Source: Irpex lacteus (Eukaryota > Basidiomycota > Agaricomycetes > Polyporales > Irpicaceae). From it: a DNA stretch of 64,000 nucleotides. This document shows, piece by piece, positions 34,278-47,164 of the stretch (its first letter is position 1; each line of letters opens with the position of its first letter). The position numbers and the translations under genes were made by a program. Location: NCBI GenBank assembly GCA_001986395.2, contig MQVO02000011.1:992001-1056000 (forward strand). The letters run 5' to 3'. A model generated the notes under the pieces. It worked only from the letters and a program-made list of their open reading frames with translations, ran no database searches and was not told the DNA's origin.

Positions 34278-34980
34278 CTTGTGTACAGTGGTCTGAAGTG
34301 AGTTCACACATGTACTTATGATGGGTACTATCCATGAGAACCCTTATGTAAGCACTACCGTGAAGCGCGCTCCTGCTAGATATTTGTGGTTTGGAATATA
34401 TACTCTTAGTCTCCCAGAGGTTGAATAGACAGATTCAACCTTCGCGAGCTCAGAAATATTGAGCCATCGCTACGGCTACTTTGACATGCGTGATGGCGTG
34501 CGGCAGACTTGACCTGTACGTACTCACTCAGGCAATATTACAGAGTGCTTAGCAAAGTTCGGATGCCAGGGTCCGATTAACTAGCATTGTTACATCCATG
34601 AGAGACGAACTAATACTACTCACGGAGGTCTATCAATCGGCCAAGCAGCCGGTACTTGTACAAACGCTACAGGATATAGTACGAAAGCAGGGATATAGAA
34701 CTACCGCAACGATTACTTAAACTAAAAGAATAGCCAGCAGCTGGACATGCTGCCAGTGGAATAAGAGTCCTTCCAAGATATAGCACAGGTACGAATATGA
34801 ATGTAAGATAGAGCAGGGATGCGAATGCACTCCAAAACGAATGGCAAGTGGAAACGACAAGTGAGAGGGTGAGCAACGGTGATCAAGAAAAGCGAAGTCG
34901 AACGACGAACGGCGAAAAGAACGAACGAAGAGAGGGCGCAAGAAACCTGACAATGACAAAGAAAAAAAGTTCAACTAGTC
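34278..34980. other. intergenic region
   Basis: 703 bp upstream of the F-box-like gene and downstream of the coiled-coil gene. No coding exon was recognised. The part nearest 34980 is purine-rich, consistent with a 3' UTR. Confidence 0.45.
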
Positions 34981-37807
34981 TTACATATCATGGAAGCCCT
35001 GAGATTCATAATCTCCATGAAGGTCTAACGAAGGCATATCGCCCAGCAATCTCTCGTGCTCGGATCGCAAATCAAGACTTCTCGGTGACCCAGTGATCAT
35101 CGAGAAGTTTGCGGTCGTCGGCGAGATATTCCCGGCAGAAGACATAGTCCGATGGTGGCCGTTGTACAAACTCTGCTGGTGTGTCAACGTCCGTGGTGAT
35201 GGAGGGGACGCTGCGAGTGACCCGCCGTCTTCCTGGAGTAACATGGGCATGTTACTTGGAAGTGATGCGAATATTGACGACGAACTGCTGTATCGTCTGG
35301 TTTGCGGTTCATGCGCATGAGAGGAGTAAGGTGAGAGTGTCGAGGAGGAGGAGGGCATAGTAGGCATATTCATAGGCATAGGGTCACGTCGAGCGTCCAT
35401 ATCGGCTTGTTTATCGTCTTCGTCTTCGTAGTTATCCATATTATCGTCATTATTAGATTGTAAGAGTGTTTGCAGGCGGGAGTGTGGGATGGGCCGGCGC
35501 AACGGCTCGGTGGGTTGGCGCGCTGGTATCCTGCTGTAAGGATTCGATCGCGGAAGTGTTGAAGTAGCAAAAGGGGGAGTAAATTGCAGTTTATGCAGTG
35601 CTTCTTGAGCTCCAGCGAGTTCGTCCTCGAGGGCTTGCACCCTATCGCGCAGCTGAGCGTTTTCTTCACGTAAGATACGCGTCGTCCTCTGCGAGTCCGC
35701 CAAGGCGTTCAAGAGAGCACCAGTCTCAGTCGAGTGTTTGTCCTCTAATCGCTGGATCTCAGACTGCAAGTGCCGTTGTACTGAAGAAACAGAGGAAATC
35801 GATGTTGGGGCGGTAGATGCTGAATAGGTAGTACGAGGGGTCATGATACTATCAGGAGTTCCCATGGCTGAATAGATATCAGAGCTCGTGCCAGTGTGCG
35901 AGATGCTGCCGCTTCGTCGGCCCCAAGACACGCTCGAGCCGATCTCCGAGAAGCCAGCTCTTGAAGGAGCATACTGCGATCGAACATCGCGTTCGCTGCG
36001 AGACGGATTAAAGCCAAATCGAGTCCCCGGTCGGCTGGCAGATGGGCCCACACTTTCCCTTTCTTCATCTAAAAGCCCGGCGGCAGCGAATACTCTGGCA
36101 GTTCGTGGACCCATCCATTCTTGTGTTCGCACGCCTGATGAATGGTAGGGTATGCTCTCTGTCAAGCTTGAGCTACGATCTCTATTTCGAATCGAAGGTC
36201 TTCTGTCGTCTCTGTCAAGACTTGGGCGATGGCCAGTGGCACGCCGAAGAGTCCCCGTGCCATATGCTGAAACAGAGCGAGGGGATATAGAGCCCTTTGA
36301 GTCCCGAGCAGGGGGCGACGCTGGCGGCGGTAACTGTCTGGAAGCGGCCCGCGCGTTATTGGCAGCAGCAAGATGTCGGGATGGAGTGGCAAGGCGAGAT
36401 AAGGCCGATTTGCGGCGAGCAGAGTCCATCCCATCGGATGAGGTGGGTCTCTCTGGCAGAACACTTTCTTGAAGCAACGGTGAGCGTCGAGTTGCAGGGA
36501 GTTGTAAGGACTGTCTGCCGGGAGGGTCCGCTTTGGTAGGTGATGGTGGCGGGGGGCGCTGGTTGAAGTAGGAGGATTTCTCTGAAGCAGAGCGTGCAAG
36601 ACGTGCAAGTGTGGCCGGCGGAGGCTTGAGGGTAATTGGTCGTGCCAGAGACGAGGTACGACTGAGGGCGGATGTGGCCGCAGTGCGGTGCGGGGAGGAT
36701 GCAGGAGAATTAGGAACCGTAGCAGGACCTTGAATGGGAGACCCAAGCTCTTGAGTGGTCATCCGCGGAGATGGTGTGCGGGATCCTCGTTGTATGTCGG
36801 TAAGAGGCGGTGTGAGAAGGGTTGGTACTATAGCGTTGTTTCCGGTCAGAGCTTTGGTCTCAATGGGGGACGGTCGTTTGTATTTCAACAGGTCGGCAAG
36901 ATCCTCGTCGAGTGCACTAAAATTGAAGCTGGGATCCTGGTTGGTGGGTTCGGCCTCCTGGAGTGTTTCTACGTCTTCCACAACTACACCGTTCAGCCAT
37001 CCTTCGCGTCTTTGGCCCGAGGCAGAGAGTGCAGCAAGCACCTCTTTTCCGACATCGGTGGTCGAAAGGTCAAGAACAGACGTGTCTTGTTGATCCGAAT
37101 AAGACGGCCGAGAAGCTACAGATTTGGGAGAGCGACGGACATACGTATCCTGAGAGGTATCAAAGTCAGGCAAGTGCTTGGAGATACCTGAGGTATCTGC
37201 CTCCATAATAGTGGACAAATCAGATGGGTGAATACGTGCTGCAACATTATGAGCAAAGCGAGTACACTGGAGACAGTCGATAAAACATACGCTGTTCCGT
37301 GGTACGAAGGGACCCATTTGATGGTACTGGTGACGGAGGGATGCTCTCCGGCGTACGAGGTTCTACTCCCAGCTTGTCTTGAAGTTCACGGGTATTGAAC
37401 AAAGGCTCGTTCACAGGGTGAGAGAACTCAATAGACAGCACCGGCGGCTCTTCTTGATGCTTGAGTGCAGGTGGATGGGGTGCGGAAACGCTGCGTTCGC
37501 CACCAACTGAATTGCGTCGACCATTTGAAGAAGAACGTGCAGGTGTGGTGGGAGGGCCCTTTGGAGTATTCTTTCCAGGGCCGAAGGGTAATAGACTGCG
37601 AAACGAACGAAACGTTGGTAACCCACTGCTACTGTTATTGGATGGAGGGGGGTATGACGGGCTGCCGCTGACCGAAAGGTATCTTCCCTGATGTACTATG
37701 CCAAGCTGGGGTGTAGAGATAGAACTAGGCAGTGAGCTCTGGGATTGTCGGGGGGCCATGACTGGAATATGGGATGACAATGGTTTGTTTCTGGTTTCGG
37801 TCGCCAT
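34981..37807 (-). CDS. Ser/Pro-rich coiled-coil protein, unknown
   Basis: Complement of 34981-37238 and 37291-37807, 924 residues in phase. The 52-nt intron (GTATGT to TTGCAG) joins NGSLRTTEQ to PRIHPSDLSTIMEADTSG. ATG 37807 (MATETRNKPLSSH) is used because the in-frame codons further upstream contain no ATG. Most of the protein is low-complexity Ser/Pro/Arg sequence. One regular coiled coil lies near residues 690-760 (QRLEDKHSTETGALLNALAD, ILREENAQLRDRVQALEDEL). Short ordered-looking motifs are EEPPVLSIEFSHPVN and ALDEDLADLLKYKRPSP. The overall layout resembles cytoskeletal or polarity scaffolds regulated by phosphorylation, but there is no family motif I can name. The intact long frame and consensus intron make it a firm gene. 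Confidence 0.82.
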
Positions 37808-39050
37808 GTCCGCCAAGCCTTCGCGTTGGTACTCTCCAGAGGGATACGCCGTAGAGTCCTTTTCTCATTGCATGCTTCGGATGCTTGTAGCTGCTTCCAA
37901 CAGCGAGGGACGGTGTGAGTGCGACGAAAAACCCACAAGCCAAGTTCAAGTTAACAACGACTTCGCCGAGCAACAGTGAGAAGCCTGCAAGATTGAAACT
38001 CCGGGTCGGCGATCATAGCATAATCAGCGAACGGCGTTACGCTCCGCTCAAAACCTTACCCGAAGATCCTCAGATGTTCGGTCTCCGCTCCTAATGAAGC
38101 AGGTCCTTAATTACAACTCATCTTGACGCTTTTGTTCATTGTTCAACATCCCGTTACCGACAAGACGTTCTACTTTCGTGAGAAACCAGTCTTCATGAAT
38201 GCGTAGAGAAAAACCAGAGACGTACAAAACATTCTGACCGATCTACATAATGTGGCCCCGTTTCAACGACCAAACCCTTTGTGAGTCAGTTTGAAACAGC
38301 GCAGTGATCCTCGTTTGACTGACTGCGTCGATTTAGAACACTTCCGTTCAAAATGAACGTCTCGCACACGGGAATGTGTTTATGGCCCCACTGACAAGCG
38401 TGAATTATAGACATAAAACCATGAATTAATTGGACGTGATGAACCAACAATACAGTACACAGTGTACGGCTTCCTCTCAGGCCTGAGTGTTGTTTCAAGG
38501 CCGTGCAATTACAGGGAGAAACTCATGGGACACTGATGCGCCCTCGTTTGTATAGTAAACTTTATCTTGATCTATGGTACTGACGATGATGCATGTTGTA
38601 TAGGCTTTTCAACAGGCCTAATTTCGGTCGTCCTCAGTCGTCACGAAATCACTCTCGCTCCGTAACCTGCACATCGAGTCTCGACGGTCCTTCCGCGCCA
38701 TGCAGGCTTGTGCCACCGGGCACACGTGCATGGTATCACGAAGAAGGCAAGGGGGTACCTACAGCATCAAGCTTTCCTGTCACAAGATTGTTGGCATGTT
38801 TGCATCTCCGCTTCTTGCACATAAGAGCAGCGTAAGCTCGACGTACACATCCGTTTTGCTGTCCATGTTGACCGAGGATCACAAATACGCAGATTGATCT
38901 TGCGCCGCCGTGGAGCTCGATGTAACAAGATAAGTATGTCCGACCGAGAAGCACGGTGAGACGAATAATACAAGTATAGTACATGCACATCACTGAGACG
39001 ACGTTCAGCCCGTACAGTGAGATCTGTTCTCGTTGCTCGCCGAGCACTTC
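37808..39050. other. intergenic region, 1.2 kb
   Basis: Upstream of the coiled-coil gene and downstream of the next gene. It shows only short unsupported frames. Nothing recognisable. Confidence 0.45.
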
Positions 39051-39779
39051 TCATATCTTCCAGAACTCTAACGTCGCAGCCGCCCTCTCCAGTGGGAAGT
39101 TGCCCTTCCAACTTTGTACCGCTGACTGGCTCTCCCTCACGGCTGCTTTGAGGTCATCAAGCGCCGCCCGGGCAGCAGCTACGTCGGTTAACCTGCCACC
39201 ATCGAACTCCTCTCTACAACTCTGCAACGCCTGACTGATGTCAGCATCAATATCTGCAAATAAACTGTCCATCGCGACGTTATTCTCCCATCGCACGTCT
39301 GCTATCGCCCGTACGGGCTGTGCCAGCACTCTCAACGACGCGAATCCAAGGCCTGCTCCATACAGTGTACGTGCTCTTCGCAGAATTTTCTGCAGTTCAG
39401 ATGTCGGAACGATGTCCGTTTCGCTCTGACCTTGCTGGAATAGAGCACCGTGGATCGGCTTGGTCGCATGGCTTGATTGCGTCAAACGACGCCTGGCTGC
39501 CCCGAGAAACGCGGTGGTCGTGGATGGTGAACCGGAAGAAAGGAGGCCCCGAACTATCGCACGCAATCTGGCAGAGGTTTGTGAGCGGCTACCCACTACC
39601 ATATGTGAAAAGCACTTGCTCATCCGCGCTTGCATTGGCCAGGAGGGTGTCCACCATCAGATTCCTGCGTATCGATGTGAGCACACTATCGGAGCTCAAA
39701 TACATTGGCCTACTTACACATGCCCAAGAATCGGTCTCGCTTGACGAGAGTCGGCTGCGAGCTGAGTGGGTGCAGGCAT
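39051..39779 (-). CDS. unknown small helical protein
   Basis: Complement of 39051-39553, 39600-39664 and 39718-39779, 209 residues in phase. It starts MPAPTQLAADSRQARPILGH and continues NLMVDTLLANASADEQVLFT, then the third exon. The C-terminal half is predicted helical and Ala-rich (DSLFADIDADISQALQSCRE, TDVAAARAALDDLKAAVRES), ending LERAAATLEFWKI. No signal peptide or transmembrane segment. No family was recognised. All three exons have consensus splice sites and compatible phases, which supports a real gene. Confidence 0.72.
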
Positions 39780-41432
39780 GATTGTGTAGTTGGAGGAGAA
39801 GTTTTAGTAGCCGGGGAGTTAGCTGGTATGGAGGTGGTGGGTTAATCAACTTGCCTCCTTATATACGTCGCTCATCTAGTCTCCGACGTTATGTCGTGGC
39901 TCTCGGAACAGTTGATCCTTGACAGTTCACTCACCTGCCTACCTAGGACTTCTTGCGGCAGCGCAGCCCCATGATGAAAGATGGCACCGGTCCTCTCCCC
40001 ACCTTCGTCCCCCATTCAAGCCGAGTGCACATAACCATCGCCCTTGTATCGAGTTCCTGGCATCACCTTTCATATCAGGAACAGTTGTTTGAGCCACACA
40101 TCCTTCCCAGAGGTTGGTCTCATCCAGTACCACATGCTGTCCATGCTGTCCGCGCTGAACAAGCTTCCAGGGTCGATTACATGCACTGCTACGTTATATG
40201 ACGCTCTTTACCTCGATAACTTCGACACCTTTGTTTCGGTAGGTTCTACCGTATTTGGAAGTGGATCTGGTATCGCGAATGAGCCGGATTCCCCACTCCC
40301 ACAGAGGGGATGTATACAAGGCTCTGGTCGGGGATACAACCGCCCCGCAATGTGCTCTCATTCAATTTTCGGCGCCGCATTGAACGTGGCCTCCCCCTTC
40401 GATTCGTTCACTGTTGACTCTCTCGCTCCCCGAACACGCACCATCCCACATTGCTGTCAAACTTAGACGTGGTGCGTCCCTTGTACATGCTTATCAACAC
40501 ACTCATCGGACTGTCACATAGAGTATCGACTGCACAGAGAAGCTATCTGATCAAGCTGCACATTGAGATTAAGAAGCCCAATCTCTGTCATATTGGCCGT
40601 ATCTGCCGCACGTGAGTGCTCGTCATATCTCGATTCGACAGAGATACCGTTCACTCCTCTGCGTTTTTTACTGCAATAAAAGTCCGGATGTCATTTGCGA
40701 CCAAACGCTCTATAACACATGTAATCTCGCTCTTGTGACCGTACATGCCTCCCCCACGAGCCCGTGCTGGTCTTCTGCAGCGTTTCTTGGTAGCCGGCGA
40801 CAGCATGCGACGGGTTTTCGGGCCTAGAATGGAGTTCTTCCTGCTCAAAACGCACATTCTGGCTTGTCTTGTGACCAATAACACCCACGCTGATTTACTT
40901 AGTCGCTGTCATCCTGCCGGCCTGCCAGTCTCCAGCATCCGCTTCCTTTGCCAAGATCTCAACGCTTGTCAGGATGCGTCTTCTCCGATAAGTAAATTTA
41001 CCATAGATTCCCATGTCACTCCGACGCCCATGCATCGTAAGGCGGCCAATGGTGCTGTCGACTCACGGACCCGGGCGTGCTAAACGGCACAGACCCAGTG
41101 CAGTGTCTTCAGGTGTCTTCCAAATACATAGGTAGATACATCATTTCCTTGTTAACCCACGACCTCGGTCAGGTTGTTGATCGCTCGTTCTTGTATACAA
41201 AAAATGACAAATTCCAAGGGTCGTGAAAGATAATCATTAAGACGTAGAACTTCGTGAAGCGTTAGTGATGAGATCTATGAATACATGATATGTCTAGCAG
41301 GACGAAGATGCTGTGCTGGCGATAATATGAACAATGCAATGAGTGGTAATGAGCCTTAGTGTCCTTGATGCGTGAACAGAAAACAGGGTAGATAAATCAA
41401 TGCGGTGCGAGATGTGGAAGAGAAGGTGGATC
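39780..41432. other. intergenic region, 1.65 kb
   Basis: Contains plus-strand frames of 140 and 112 codons (40044-40466 and 40745-41083), but neither has a recognisable domain or a credible exon chain. I treat the region as non-coding or decayed. It contains the promoter of the small helical gene. Confidence 0.4.
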
Positions 41433-44400
41433 TTAGAGTCTACTACCAAATGAACTGCCCTTGATTGATGAAAGGCGCTGGATAGGTTGGAGTTTGCGTT
41501 TGACATCGCGCAAAATGGTGGTCTTCGGGGACCACTGATCGAACGCGTCTTTGAGCTGCGAAAACTCAGAAGCAAAGAAGTGTGCGACCCGCTCATCTGC
41601 TATCAGGTCACGCAAAGACCATGGGATCTATGATAGAACGGTTACATCAGAGGCCAAAGATTTCCACCATTTTTGGGGCTAGAAGACGCACCTCATAGTC
41701 GTTTTGCTCATTGACGGCATTGAAGGATTCCACCACGAGCTCCTGCTGAGTGTCCGTGCCGTCGGTAGTTAAGAACAGGTAGTTCACGGCCAATCTAAGA
41801 TGAAAGTTAAAGTAGCACCAGAAGACACAGTACGTAGATACTGACGAGTAACTGGCAAGCTCTTCATAAGCCGATGAGTGCCCGACGCCACTCAAAGTCC
41901 CGGCAGTGGCCTCGGACAGATGAGCCAAGAGGCCACTGTCTGATAGGCCCGAGTTCATTATTCGAATAAGGAGAACCAGAAGGTTCGATAGAAAATCAGA
42001 CGAGCTGAGGGTTGAAACAACGTGTTGGTCAGAGAACACAGATGCTGCACCGCATGTCAAGTTACATACTGATAAGCGTCGCCGTCGATGTAAAGAGCCC
42101 TCAAGATCCGAGGATGCGAAGCAGCGGTGAACAGGCCAGAATAGATCGGCACTACTTGGTCGTTCAAAGAAGCTACGTAGACCATTTTCGTCTATCGCAT
42201 ATCCAACCGTCAGGCGGAAGAGTCTGTAAGAAGAACAAGGAGTCGACTTACACCGTGATCCATCACGCTAGTCAGCGCCTTGATATACTTCTTCGACACC
42301 TCGCTTTCCGTGTCCTGGAAGTCGAAGAGCTCCCTAGCTGCGGCATTTTCAAAATACTGGCGCGTTATCACGGTTTAGCATCTTTTTGTAAGGAAGAGGC
42401 TAAATGGCGCTCACTTGAATATAGGGCTGTAGCAGAGAGCTTGTCTTCAGATATCTTAGCGGCCCTAGATGTATACCGCAAAGCGCCAGGCAACAGATCT
42501 TCTGCGTACGAGTGGTCGAAGTCGATGGTGGGGCGGCGCCTACTGGAGCCACCTGAGCAACCGCCTGGGCAATAATGTCTGCATTTCGCTCAGTCATGAT
42601 GTGCCCATCCTTGATCAGTTTATCTATCAGGTGTACGGCGACGACGGATCCTTGAGAATGCGCAGCCACGAAGATAACGTCCGCAGAGTGAAGATCTTCG
42701 ATCCACTCTTCGTTTCCCATCAAATGAGTATGGATCCTGCGTAACAGCAACAACATTGTTCAGGAAGATGCGACGGAACGAATATGTTAATCGACTTACT
42801 TCTCTAGCTTCCGGTCGATGGTACCGTCGCCCTCAAGCGGAATCCGAGTGATCTTCTGGAACTTGAAGCCATGCTCCTCTTCAAAATTCTCCAATGCAGT
42901 GCAAGTTAAGTCGACAAACTTGCTACTTGAAGACGGAAGCTAAGCCAGAAATCAGTTATAGCGACACGCTATCCATCATGATACTGTCACACTCACGCCA
43001 CCGGCCAATGTCCTTGTGATTGCACCTATTTCCAGCATACCGTCAGTTCTGTCCATGCGGACGCTGCGCCGCAAACAACACTCACCAGGCATCCATCCTG
43101 CAACACCAATGACAACAATACGGCACTTCTCGTCGAGACTGTTTGGATCGAAAGTTTGACCTATAACATCCAGCGCTTTCGGAAGTTCCATGCCGAACTG
43201 AATGAAGGGGTTGTCCTGGACCTTCTCGCGTTCCTTGCCCTTCCCCTTGCCTTTCACAGAACCTTTGTCACGCTGCTCGTCTTTCCCAGACCAGAGAACA
43301 CCACTGACAAAATCGATCGTCTTGCCCAGTTTACCCTTATGAGCCGCAGGTGGCGTCGGTGGTGGTGGAGGGACGAGAGATCGAGGTGGCGACAAGAACG
43401 TATCATTCCAAGTCGGCAATACCAGGTTTGGGGGTGTGGTTCTGGGCGAGTTCACAGAGGCCTTGGACGGAGCAGGAGACGGAGAACGTGTGCCAGATCC
43501 CCTTACCTTCGCAGTCTCCTTCTTGATCGAATCTGAGTTGGTCAACGGGGGAGCTGGTGGGCCCGGTTTCTTGGGCTCTCTCTCTTTCAACGGCGCCTTC
43601 GCAGGGTCCTGAGGCTTGGGTGAGGTAGACGCAGAAGGCGTAGCGGAAGCAACCGAACGCGGCTTCTTCGGAGCGATAGCTATAGCCTTGTTACCAGAGG
43701 ATGTAGCTGCGACTGCCTTTTCATTATCAGACTGAGCGGCAACGGCAGTTGAGCCCTCGCCTCCTCCATCCTTCTGAGTGCCACGGTCGTCATCTTCATC
43801 AATATCCATAACTTCCATCTCGCCTTGATTCTGCGTCTTGGCTTCCTGGCCGTCAGTGATGTTCTTGACGAGAAGTGCCTTCGACATGAAGAATGTTGCC
43901 CAACCAGATTTGTTGGCCGTGATGGACGACTCGATTGGATTCAATGAAGGAGAAGGCGAGGTCGCTTTGGGTGTTAGAAGAGATTCAGACGCGTCTGTGT
44001 CAACAGCAGTGGAGAGCTGAGCTGGCGGAACTCGAGGAGTCACGTCTGCCTCAGAATCACGTGCAAGAGCCTCCTCCTTGACCATCTCACTCTCCGTCAT
44101 CGTACGTGACTCTTCTTGCTCATGACCGGAGCTAGCCTGTGGATCTGCCTTTGGATCGCTGGATGGAAATCCCGATGATGACGACGGAACGATAGGTGAC
44201 GCAGCATACCAGCTCCAGGGCGAGTACCACGCTGATCCTTGACTTTTCTCGGTCTCCGAGGAGAACAAGGATGGCGTCTGTGGTTTGTCGGTCTGGAGTT
44301 CTGTCTTCTGCCCCTCTTTAACAGTTACTTCTGAAGTAGACTCGTTGTCCGGATTAGCGATAGCATCTGTGGCCGATGACGTAGTCTCTGAGAGATTCGA

Positions 44401-46020
44401 GTCTTGAACCAAGGCTTCGGACGGAGGATTCTGCGTAGCCGATGACGAAGATTCGACTTCGGTCTGTTCATGAAGAGACGTAGATCGCACTGCAGGTGGT
44501 TCTTGTTTGTTGACCTCGGTTGTCGATGCGGAAGGAGACCAAGCGATATATGACCACCATGTAGATGAGCTTTGAGGGATCTCGCTGGATCCCTGAGCGG
44601 GTTGCTCTGGCGTTGGTGTAAGTTCTGTGTTGGTATCGTCAGACACCGTCTTCTCATGCGTCGAAAGCGGACCCTCTGTAGGAGGTTGAGGAGGGGCCAG
44701 TTCTGTTGTTGGCAGGCGTGGCTCCGCGAGACTATCAGTAGAAGGCTGAGAAACAATGACCTCCGGAACAACGGGCTGGGGTTCAGGATCTTCCAGAGTA
44801 ACGTTCAACCAATGTGCCCTGATAAGAGCACTGGATCGCTTACCTGCAACCTTTGCCGGCTCCTTGCCCGGATGGGCTATGACTTCCTCCAACGGAGTTT
44901 TAGGCCGTCCAAGCATGGGGATACGCAATATGAATCGACTTATAGACGGGTTGAGATCCGATATGGAGGCTTTACGGGTCACTACTTCCATCGGTTTGAC
45001 TGGCGCGTTCGTTCCTACAACCTCGACGCTGGGCGAGGGGACCTCATCATCAACGGAGGAGACAGCTGAGCTAGGATTGCTCGTCATGCGGGGGCTCGAG
45101 GGACGTATGTCCAGGGACAGCTCTTGTGGAGACGAGGAAAGAGTCGAGCCGACAGTGATCTGTGTGCCGTCCGGGCCTGAGGTGGACAGCTGGACGTCGG
45201 GTTGGTCTTGGGGTTCCTCAGTAAGCTTTAAAGAGGACGTAGAGTTTGGAGATGCTGAAAGTTGGGGTTCGGGTGCTGCGGAAGTAGCGGTGACGCTTGA
45301 TTGCCGGCCCCTCGTACGAGACAAGGTACCGAACCAGGAGGATCGTGACGGCGGGGATGGCACTGTCGATAAATAGCTACTCGGTTTCGAGTTGGGCGCA
45401 CTTGGGGTACGAGTCGGTGCCGGGGGTGATTGGGCGATGGTTATAGGTTGACTAGCAGGCGGAGCCTGCTCCGCTTGAAGCGTTGCGTTCAAGTCAGTCC
45501 TCGCTGAAGGCACAGAGTCTATAGTACAACACACAGGTTACGACTGACAAACAGTCAGCAAATTAACAAGCGCACCCTCATCCACATGAGATTCCTCCTC
45601 CTTCAGTGCAATCGATGTATTGCTGGATGCAATGTGGGATCCGCCATCCGCCAACAACGTGTTCTGCGACTCGTGCACACTAGCTAATGAAGAAGCTGAA
45701 CGTTCACGCTTCATAGATACATCGTCCCTGCTAATAGTACTTCGATAGTCGTCTTGCGATAATACAACATGTGCTGGCAGTTGGTCGACTGCTGAGCGCA
45801 GCGGAGAGCCTTGAAGAGGTTGGGCAAAGACTTTCGAGATGCTTGTCGCTGGCTGTGCTGATAGTCCTGAAGATGTTTGCCACTTGGGTGCGCGAAGAGT
45901 GCTCGACCGCGATGATACAGAACTCGGGCGACGGGAGGACATGGAAGATGGTGGTCGTGTATCAAACGAGGCTGCTGCCTGTGGGCTTCGCTCAGGCCAC
46001 CAGTATTCCCAATTAGGCAA
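41433..46020 (-). CDS. alpha/beta hydrolase with long disordered N-terminus
   Basis: Large spliced gene. The N-terminal part (45538-46020 and 43086-45518) is over 900 residues of Ser/Pro/Glu-rich disorder with scattered Trp-rich motifs. The catalytic part begins LPKALDVIGQTFDPNSLDEK then RIVVIGVAGWMPG. A 60-nt frame-neutral intron (43026-43085) follows, then AITRTLAGG, FKFQKITRIPLEGDG and the nucleophile elbow FVAAHSQGSVVAVHLIDKL near 42650. Next come ICCLALCGIHLGPL, YFENAAARELFDFQDTESEV, and the acid-turn region VYVASLNDQVVPIYSGLF near 42150. The end is QRLSSIKGSSFGSRL with stop at 41433. The elbow is A-H-S-Q-G rather than G-x-S-x-G. Lipase or esterase chemistry is probable, substrate unknown. 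The translation start is uncertain: an acceptor-like TAG lies directly before the first visible exon and the true ATG may lie in a separate upstream exon. Confidence 0.8.
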
Positions 46021-47164
46021 CAGTGCGTCATGCTACTCGCGCTTAATTGTGGTGGAGATCCGAACCGCCATGTCACTAGTACTGCAGCTGAATTACGTAA
46101 ACCTCTGCTGCTGCTCAGTGCTGCTTTACTGATACTTACTGTCGTGTAAGCACCGCTAAGACCTGAGGCGTACGTTCATTACTCTCTCCTATTAGCGACC
46201 ATAGTGAGTGGTTAAGTATACCATCTGCCATGCATATCAAACACTAACAAGTTTTAGTTTGTTAGAGCTCAACATTCTCTACACTGACAGACGAGCACGA
46301 GCACAGTGCAAGCTAGCGGTGTATTCCGTGATAGATGCGAGACGACTCATCATAAAATGTATCTACTGTCCATGGGGCTATGACGTGACAGACCGCAGTG
46401 TACAGTATAACGGCCTCAAATGTCCAATCGCCACGTACTATGTAATTCGATTCCTCCTTACCTCGATTAGTACTCCAGACAGCTTGCAACAAAAGTTTTT
46501 ACTGATTCTTATGCGTTGCAGATGTCGGCTCTTGTGTAATGGGGGCTTCAATGCTTTGGTTTCGCTGCGCAAGTTAGATTATGACTAGTACGTATCGTAT
46601 CGCTAAGAGTAGGGGCCCTGGCTCCGGCGTACCTGTTAAGTATCAAAGTTTATTTTCACGCCATCATTGTTACAGTACTGATCCATTCCTCCCTTTATCC
46701 ACACAAGGATATTCGGTTGGTATAAGGAGTTATAATTGGTAGCTCTGGTAGTTCTGACTAGTTATATTGGCCTTAGGCTGACTCACGATCCAAGTTTCCC
46801 CGTGGTACACTACAATTGGTGTGATTTTCGCAGACAGCCCCCCTCCACTGCCAAGAAGATATGCCATACAACGAGCTGCTCTCGGTTGGCTCTGTTAAAG
46901 TATGGCTTCTTCTGGCCGTTGCTTCATCATATTTACGCAGGAACAGTTTGCGCTACTTGAAGGAACGCTCCCAGCTCAGGTCATGAATGCCCGGAATACA
47001 ACTCGCACATATGGCTGATATAAAGTGTGCGGTCCATATCTCCAAGTTTTCGTTGACAGGTTGTGCACTCGCCCCCGGGCCATCTTATCGTATACTTGGG
47101 CCTCTAGGTAGAAGATTCCGCTACACTTGACGAACGTCTATCGCATCAAGACACACCTGCTCGA
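46021..47164. other. intergenic region, 1.1 kb
   Basis: Between divergent genes. One plus-strand frame of 126 codons (46208-46588) has no domain and no splice partners. The first 100-150 bp may hold the missing first exon of the hydrolase gene, since splice-like strings occur (GTAAGTATC near 46135 on the minus strand). Confidence 0.4.

Noticed and set aside
40044..40466. Plus-strand frame of 140 codons
   Set aside because: No signal, domain or convincing splice partners; codon use does not look coding throughout. It may be a relic but cannot be supported.
46208..46588. Plus-strand frame of 126 codons
   Set aside because: No recognisable motif, AT-rich and isolated between divergent genes.
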